A stretch of DNA of 64,000 bases from Agaricus subrufescens. Its lineage: Eukaryota > Basidiomycota > Agaricomycetes > Agaricales > Agaricaceae. Below the pieces are notes generated by a model that saw only the letters and a program-made list of their open reading frames with translations, did no database searches and was not told the origin of the DNA. Location: contig CM057062.1 of the NCBI GenBank assembly GCA_029945375.1, positions 2,185,564 to 2,249,563 on the forward strand, given 5' to 3'. Made by a program: the position numbers and the translations under genes. This document shows positions 57,852-64,000 of this stretch, piece after piece (positions within the stretch are counted from its first letter, which is position 1; each line of letters opens with the position of its first letter).

Positions 57852-58583
57852 GTGCTGGCTACCTTGGAACAATCCCAATCTCAGTGCCAGTTTTCTACAC
57901 ATTCCATTGACAACCTAGATGTGCCTGCCATTGAGCATTGTCTCACTATTTTGGAAAAATTTCTTCAACCACAGCCTCTCCTACAAAATTTTGGCACACC
58001 TGGAGATGGAGCCAAAATTCTGAGTGAGTATACATCATCCTACAGTAAAGTTCATATGCACCTTCACAGCAGAATTCTATGCACCTTTAACCCATTTCTC
58101 CCTCAAACAAACTCACTAGCTTGTGCCCTGAGGGATATCATTGAGGTTGGGGATTGTTGTGAGCTTCCAGGGCAATCAGGCCAGCTAGGGATCCATCTCT
58201 CTGAGGCTGTCAATGTATCCATGCTGAGTGTGAGACATGTCCAGCCTAGCCTGGTATCATCCTCTTCTGCAACCAAGGCTCCCAAAGATATCCTGCTTTG
58301 GGAGTTTGTTAATGATTTGCATGACCTACCTCCAGTTGTGCAAGTCCATGCACCAGCTGAGTTGCTACTCAAAGGCTCTTTGCTGCATCATTCCTCCACA
58401 GGGGGGTTTGTACTTCTGGCCAATGGAACATATTCACTCAAGCTTGCTGCTGCATCTGAAACTTGGCAACTCTTCCCAACTTTGAGTACCTTTCCTTTAT
58501 GTGTCATTGTACTGGAAATAGTAAATAACTGGGGTTCAGCCTTGACCTGTCTATATTCTGTTGGCATACATAGCTCATCCTAG
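57852..58583 (+). CDS. SUN-domain-like protein (C-terminal domain), CpG-free ORF
   Basis: An uninterrupted frame ending at 58583. The C-terminal ~150 residues follow the Sad1/UNC-84 pattern: DCCELPGQSGQLGIHLSEAV, then VSMLSVRHVQPS, APKDILLWEFVND and, at the end, CVIVLEIVNNWGSALTCLYS with VGIH. SUN proteins sit in the inner nuclear membrane and bind KASH partners; no transmembrane helix or coiled coil is visible here, so the N-terminal part is missing or in upstream exons. The first ATG used is only the frame limit. The ORF contains no CpG as far as I can see, which is unlike the host genes nearby. It may be a captured or ancient duplicate domain inside a repeat block. Confidence 0.55.
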   Translation: MLATLEQSQSQCQFSTHSIDNLDVPAIEHCLTILEKFLQPQPLLQNFGTPGDGAKILSEYTSSYSKVHMHLHSRILCTFNPFLPQTNSLACALRDIIEVGDCCELPGQSGQLGIHLSEAVNVSMLSVRHVQPSLVSSSSATKAPKDILLWEFVNDLHDLPPVVQVHAPAELLLKGSLLHHSSTGGFVLLANGTYSLKLAAASETWQLFPTLSTFPLCVIVLEIVNNWGSALTCLYSVGIHSSS

Positions 58584-58806
58584 AAATGTCAATAATTATG
58601 ATATATATACCTACGCATGTGCATTCCCAGTTGAAGACTAAGTGCAGTGCTGTGTGCTAAGGGCCTAGGCAATCAAGTTGATGTGGCCAACTTGGCCATA
58701 AAGTCGGTACTAACCATATAGGGAATGACTAGAGTCTGAGAAAGTTGCGTCTAGACAATCATCCCACACAACCCAGGGAAAGCCAGGATGGCAGTGGGGG
58801 GCAGCA

Positions 58807-58906
58807 NNNNNNNNNNNNNNNNNNNNNNNNNNNNNNNNNNNNNNNNNNNNNNNNNNNNNNNNNNNNNNNNNNNNNNNNNNNNNNNNNNNNNNNNNNNNNN
58901 NNNNNN
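58807..58906. other. Assembly gap (100 N)
   Basis: Exactly 100 undetermined bases, the conventional size for a gap of unknown length. It cuts off the C-terminus of the NACHT gene to its right. Confidence 1.
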
Positions 58907-61900
58907 CTTCGGAGGCCCAGAATGCATAAATAGGTATCTCCACTCCGACACCCCGTCATTTGGATCCACAAATGACATTTCTACATGACACATCTGAGTC
59001 CCATCCACAAAGAACGTAGCAAGTAGATCCTGGTTGTCCATAAAGTGGTGTGCGAAGCGTCGCGTGCAGGAAAAACACGTAGCAGTAGATGAATATATAG
59101 TATCAATTCCAAACCATGGCTCATGAGGTTCTTGATGTGCGGAAACATAAAATCGAGGGAAGTCTGTATTTCCGTCATCGTCTGCGCCCGAGCCAACTTG
59201 ATGGTACCTTTTAAACGAAGTTGACCATTCCTGCTGCTGCTCTAAACCATCTACGCTAGCCCTGCGATGCTACGTCGACAAAGATTGAGTATACTCTGGA
59301 CATTCACTGAATTATAACTCACCTTGCATGACGGATTCCATGGATCTGGAATTGTGAGATTACTTTCAGCAGGGCTTGTAAACCGCAACTCTACATTTCC
59401 ACAAACTGCGGCATAATCAAATAACCGGAGAGGCGCTTGCTTCAACTTTCCAAGCTTTGCAAGTTCATCACGGAAGCACCCCTGACAAGAGGCTTCAGCG
59501 TTCAAAACTGGATGAAATCTAGTAAAACTTACGAAAGCACAGGCTCGCATCCCATAAAATGGAAAATCATTTGCAGGCTTAGTAAACCGTGTTGTCAACA
59601 CATGAAAGTACGATGTCCTCTTTTGAAGATCACCGTAACTGGAGAAAACTATACGTGCTTGATTCAATGCCTCTCGGTACAACGTGATGCGGATGTCCTC
59701 ATCAGTTTTTTGAAACCGCTCATCGCCAGGCCACGAAAGTGGAATGTTGTCACAGTAGCCTTTTGTGAGACCGGTTGAATCAACGCAGATATCGCCATCC
59801 TTGGCAACACCATCATCGTGAAGATCCTCAATAATCTTGAGCGAAGTCGAATTATCGAGTTGATAACCCTCGGAATCAAAGTCGCGAGAAAATCCAGACC
59901 GATCGAAGTCATGTAGGAAGTCATTGAATGATTTGTGATAATATGAAAGATCATCGTCAGCCTCGTTAGGTTCAGGGATCTTCATAACAGCGTGCAGGTG
60001 ACAAATGGCATCATATGCATCCTCTTCCGTGAGCCCCAGTGCATTGCATTGCGTACGGAACCCAAGACGTGTAAATCGGTTATATGAATGCAAAATCAAT
60101 AATTTTCTTGTGTTCATCATGACGTTCTCGGGAATATTGGAAAGAATCCTCCTATACAACGCATCGAGTCGGTCCATCGGATGGTTCCTGCCCGCCACGG
60201 CATCCTTAGCGCTAGTATGAATGACCTCGAGCACACGACGAAGCTGAGCAGCTGGGCCCCCATGGGTACGATCACCTATAAAGCGAGTCACCGTCGCAGC
60301 ATAAGCAAACAACCCGCCCGCTGCAGAAGCAATTTTGGTAAATTCATGCTCCAAGGGCCATTCTCGCTTGTGCCTCAGCGTAGGATGCTCATCTTTAATC
60401 TTCTTCAGCTCGTCACGAAGATACCGTTGCACTTCTTCGCATGCTTCATCGGAATCAATTTGGATTTCCTCCTTTGTGTAAGCCCGTTTGACTTCGGCCT
60501 TGTCAAAAAATAATGTAATATGGGGTTCGGGGCGACTGGCAATAATCCACGCAATGGGCGAGGTAGGGTGTGAGATGCAAAAATCAGTGATCAGCTCGAG
60601 GAGCTTTCGTTGAGTGAGATGGTTATCGCATTCGTCGAGGCCATCGATTGCCACTAAGAACCGGCGGGAGGGCTCAAAGAGGTGTCCAAACATGAATGGT
60701 TCCACAATGAACTTTTTGAATTGAACCGTTATTGATTTTCTAAGGAGGGATGGGTCTAGCATGACCTGATCACGGATGAACTGCCGATAGGGCCCACATT
60801 TGACGGCAAGCTGATAGGCGATGGTCAGAATAGTCTTGCTCCCATCTCTGCGCCCATTGACTGAAAGGAAGATGGAAACAAAGACAACATCATCAGGAAC
60901 CGTTTCAGTGACCATCTGCATGACAGCCGATTTGCCGACACCAGCAGGACCAACTACCCAACGGACCTTTCCTTCGTCGATGCACCGTGTAATGAAGTCT
61001 AAGCACCTCTGTATAATTGCTAGGCGAGTGCCAGGATGGCATCGTGGGGGAGGGTCGCGGTCGGAAGAGTCGAATTCGGCTCCAATTATTGTCCTTTGCA
61101 AAAGCTCCTTCATGACTAGCGGAGATATCATTAAGCGTATGAATTGCAACGTTGACATTCCTTACAGTTGTCCCCGCCCATGTTGATGTTCTCAATAAGC
61201 GTCGTATCTTTCATAACAAAATCGTGCGCTTGATTGAACAACTGCTGAAACAAACCCTTTGAGAAAAATCCTTAAATGTAACAAGACACTACTCACACCT
61301 GGCCCTTGATACTTCAAATCTTGTCCTGGGGAGAGCGGAGGTGGAGGAGGTGCTTGGTACATATGCGAGTAGTTCCGACTGGCTGAGTTTTCTGCGTGAT
61401 AGGTAGGGGACTGGGGGCTCAAGTTCGAAGGAGCATTTGCAGGATTTGAAGTCGAAGTAATGGAGGCCGTCGACAGTGAGGGTGGATGTGATGTGAATGC
61501 AGGTGGGGGCTCAATATCCGCATAGTGAGGGGAAGTATTCATTTTACTTGAATTAACGGGTGACGGAGAATGTTGGTGAAGAAGTAAAGTTTGAAGGGAA
61601 GGGGACATGCTCTGTGGTGGGTGGGCAGGTACGGTCGTCGTAGCGGAAGGAATGGAGGCGTTTGGAACTAGGAGATGATGAGAAGGAGATGCGAGGGGAG
61701 AGTCGGTAGTATCTACAGGAAGACCTGTAATTTCTAGATTTCCTGCATCATCACTGGACGTAGGAGGGTGCATGCGAGAAGGGGGGCTTGACGAAGGATA
61801 CAGGCTTGGTGACGAGTGAGCAGGTATGGAATTTGCAGTGGAATGTACGGAGACACTTGAGGCTGGCGGTTGGTGGGGGGCAGGCACGGGCGATACATCC

Positions 61901-62082
61901 CTATCTGTACGATCAGCGGGTGTGTCTAGGCCTTCCGTACTATTGCCGGGTGAACGAGAACACAGCTGAACGGAAGAAGCAGGAGACGGAGAGGAGAGCG
62001 GGGAAGGCGCAAGTTTCTTGAAATGGCGGGAAAACCAAGAAGGAGCGCGACTTTTCGAGGTTGGAGTATGTTTCCCGGACAT
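58907..62082 (-). CDS. NACHT NTPase (fungal NLR-like), C-terminus lost in gap
   Basis: Exons (minus): 62082-61297, 61244-61166, 61115-59533, 59481-59323, 59269-58907 (into the gap); phases agree, about 990 residues so far. The first 262 residues are Ser/Pro-rich and basic at the start (SKSRAPSWFSRHFKKLAPSP). Exon 2 gives NQAHDFVMKDTTLIENINMG, the usual linker. The NACHT domain: DRDPPPRCHPGTR, Walker A VVGPAGVGKSAVMQ, Walker B FLVAIDGLDECDN, WIIASRPEPHITLF, then the winged-helix-like region. A C-terminal part (YAAVCGNVELRFTSP, CFSCTRRFAHHF, VDPNDGVSEWRYLFMH) is shared with the next gene. The ATG at 62082 is preceded in frame by no better start. The divergent N-terminus and lack of a microexon array set it apart from copies A and B. 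Confidence 0.85.
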
Positions 62083-62884
62083 GCTCAAAGGCGGAGGGAA
62101 GAATCAAAGAAGAGTGGGAGAGGTGATCCCAGCTATATATGGCGATCAAGCCCACGAGGAATGTCACAGCCACGCCCTGAATTCGGGATCTTCCTTAGGC
62201 TGTAGCGGGGCTGTGATTCCGCCGTGGCTGAACCACTCAGAACCACAATCCACAGTCATCGCTTTTTGAAAGAGCCTGCTTGTCGACGAGTGATGAATCA
62301 CAGGTGAATGGTAAACAAAAGTACAAACAAAGGTACCCAAAAGGTCAGGGTCACGCGGAACGGACATATCCGTTCACAATTCAAAAATGACTTGTGCCCA
62401 AGATTCCTTTTCCGCTGGAACTGCTGCCATGTGCGCAGCTATCTCAGCTGCGTCCTCGAAAACCTCACAGTTCTCTTCGAAACCGACGATGAGATCTATC
62501 TATCTCGAAAGGGAGCCCAACAGTAATTCACCTAGAAGTACCTTGGCGGCAAGTAACATACCAGCTGTTGAGCCTTTTTTCTACTTTTATATCTTTGCGC
62601 GGAGCAATTTCTCAATAGTTTGAGTCCGTCTGTTTGTTCATATTTAGTACAACACTTATTGGGTTATTGCAAGATGGCCGCGACTAACTGGGAGCCCCTT
62701 TAGCATCCACTAACTATCTAAGGACAGTCAGTAGGTTTTCCAGAAGACGCTTACTCAGTATCTGAGATAGCGCAAGGCGGGCAGATAGGCTGTACATTTT
62801 TTATCTTCGTGAAGCAGTCTGTCTCAGGATCAGAGTGGTATAACGTACATTTACAAGCTATCGCTACCAGTAAGGAAGTGTATA
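62083..62884. other. Intergenic between two NACHT genes
   Basis: No gene recognised. Contains the promoter of the left NACHT gene and the 3' flank of the right one; both are on the minus strand. Confidence 0.5.
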
Positions 62885-64000
62885 CTACATAGCGATACCA
62901 CTCGGACGTCCAGAATGCAAGAATCGGTACCTCCACTTTGAGACCCCGTCAGCTGGATCGATGAATATTACTTCTACATAAGACATCTCAGTCCCGTCAA
63001 CAAAAACCGTAGCGAGTAGATCTTGATTGTTTATGAAGTGTTGTGCAAAGCGTTGCGAGCAGTGAATGCAGGTAACCGGATATGTACTTGACCGATTGCT
63101 CTCATACCATTTCTTGTGCGATGGTTGATGTATGGAACAATGAAAGCGGGGGACGCTTGTATCTTTGTTATCCTCAGTGCCCGAGTCAATTCGATAATAC
63201 CTTTTGAACGTGGTAAGCCATCCTTCCCGCTGCCATAAATCGTTTACTCTTCCCCTCCAGTGCTAAATTACCTGTCATTGAGTGAAATCACGACAGCCAC
63301 CGAATTATAACTCACTTGACATGACGGGTTCCAGGGACTAGAACCTTTAATAGGTTTTCCAGTAGGACTTAAAAATTGCAACTTGACGTTTCCACAGACA
63401 GCAGCATATTGAAGTGTGCGGAGAGTCACTCGCTTCAACTTTCCGAGCTTTGTGAGCCCATCACGAAACCGGTCCTAATGATGATTTTCAGCATTTTAAA
63501 ATACAATGAGACCTAAAGAAACTTACAAAGACGTTCTCTAGGAATTCATCAAATGGAAAATCATACGGAGATATTGTAAAACGTGTAGTCAACACATGAA
63601 AGCAGTATATACTCTTCTGAAAATCTTTATTAGAAGAGAAAACTATACGTGCTTGTCGTATTGCGTTTTGGTACAATATGATCCGGTTCTCCTCATCAGT
63701 CATGTGAAAACGCTCATCACAGGGCCACGAAAGCAAGATATTGTCACAGTGACCTTTCATGAGGCCATGCGAATCAACGTGGACGTCTTTATCCTTAGCG
63801 ACACCACCATCGTGAACTTCCTCTATAATTCGCAACGAAGTCAAATTGTCAAGTTGGTGACCCTCGGCTCTAAAGTCCCGAGAAAACCCAGACCTCTTGA
63901 AGTCCCGCAGAAAGTCATCAAATGATTTGTGATAGTACGACAGCTGGTCATCCGCTTGGCCAGGTTCGGGAATCTTCATAACGGCGTGTAGATGACGGAT
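62885..64000 (-). CDS. NACHT gene 3' part (5' part beyond window)
   Basis: Exons (minus): 64000-63527 (continues off the window), 63474-63316, 63262-62885, stop TAG at 62887-62885. The middle exon is 159 nt, exactly as in the neighbour. Residues match it closely: VMKIPEPGQADDQLSYYHKS, FDDFLRDFKRSGFSRDF, YAAVCGNVKLQFLSP, CIHCSQRFAQHFINNQDLLA and the end WRYRFLHSGRPSGIAM. The P-loop part is outside. It supplies the C-terminal end that the gap removes from the left copy. Confidence 0.8.

Overview
The window looks like a repeat-rich, recently duplicated stretch of a filamentous basidiomycete genome, most likely an Agaricomycete. Evidence: almost every gene is cut by 45-70 nt introns with GTAAGT/GTGAGT donors and CAG/TAG acceptors. 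Protein families include multi-copy fungal NACHT NTPases of the PRCHPGTR type, several cytochromes P450, an OPA3-like protein, a ZIP zinc transporter, a GT69 (CAP59/CMT1-type) mannosyltransferase and an HSF-type factor. Mobile elements include DIRS, Ty3, hAT and Tc1 types. CpG-poor blocks alternate sharply with CpG-containing blocks, as expected from decay of methylated repeats. No tRNA, rRNA or CRISPR array was seen. A run of 100 Ns (58807-58906) marks an assembly gap.

Layout. 0-6.1 kb: a decayed P450 beside an intact paralogue (519 aa). 6.3-12.7 kb (copy A) and 23.4-29.9 kb (copy B): a direct duplication of about 6.4 kb carrying an OPA3-like gene and a NACHT gene. 12.7-23.3 kb and 33.0-36.3 kb: a graveyard of relics (O-fucosyltransferase-like, NACHT, glycogen synthase in pieces, unidentified families), many present two or three times. 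29.9-33.0 kb: the 5' half of a DIRS-type retroelement. 36.7-39.1 kb: a third P450 with one apparent frameshift. 42.2-46.7 kb: two good host genes (ZIP transporter, GT69). 46.8-53.3 kb: nested transposons (Tc1, MITEs, a long-TIR element, Ty3 gag, hAT). 53.3-56.8 kb: a coiled-coil gene and a damaged HSF-type gene. 57.9-58.6 kb: a CpG-free SUN-like ORF. 58.9-64.0 kb: two NACHT genes on the minus strand, both incomplete here.

Most unusual feature. Inside both duplicated NACHT genes, between two coding exons in the same phase, lies a tandem array of intron-like units. Each unit runs from a GTAAGT-type donor to a CAG-type acceptor (mostly 69 nt), and consecutive units are separated by exactly three bases. 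Copy A has 19 introns and 18 three-base microexons (10956-12303); copy B has 21 and 20 (28061-29552). Summing the unit lengths reproduces both array lengths exactly (1348 and 1492 nt). All units are phase 0, so any number of microexons keeps the frame. The codons differ from unit to unit (always NNT) while the introns are nearly constant. This could be a device for inserting a variable run of single residues into an NLR-like protein, or an intron minisatellite removed as one long intron; RNA reads would decide. The same gene has three tandem 93-nt exons near its 5' end, and the HSF-type gene ends in tandem 42-nt exons, so duplication of exon-intron units is a theme of the window.
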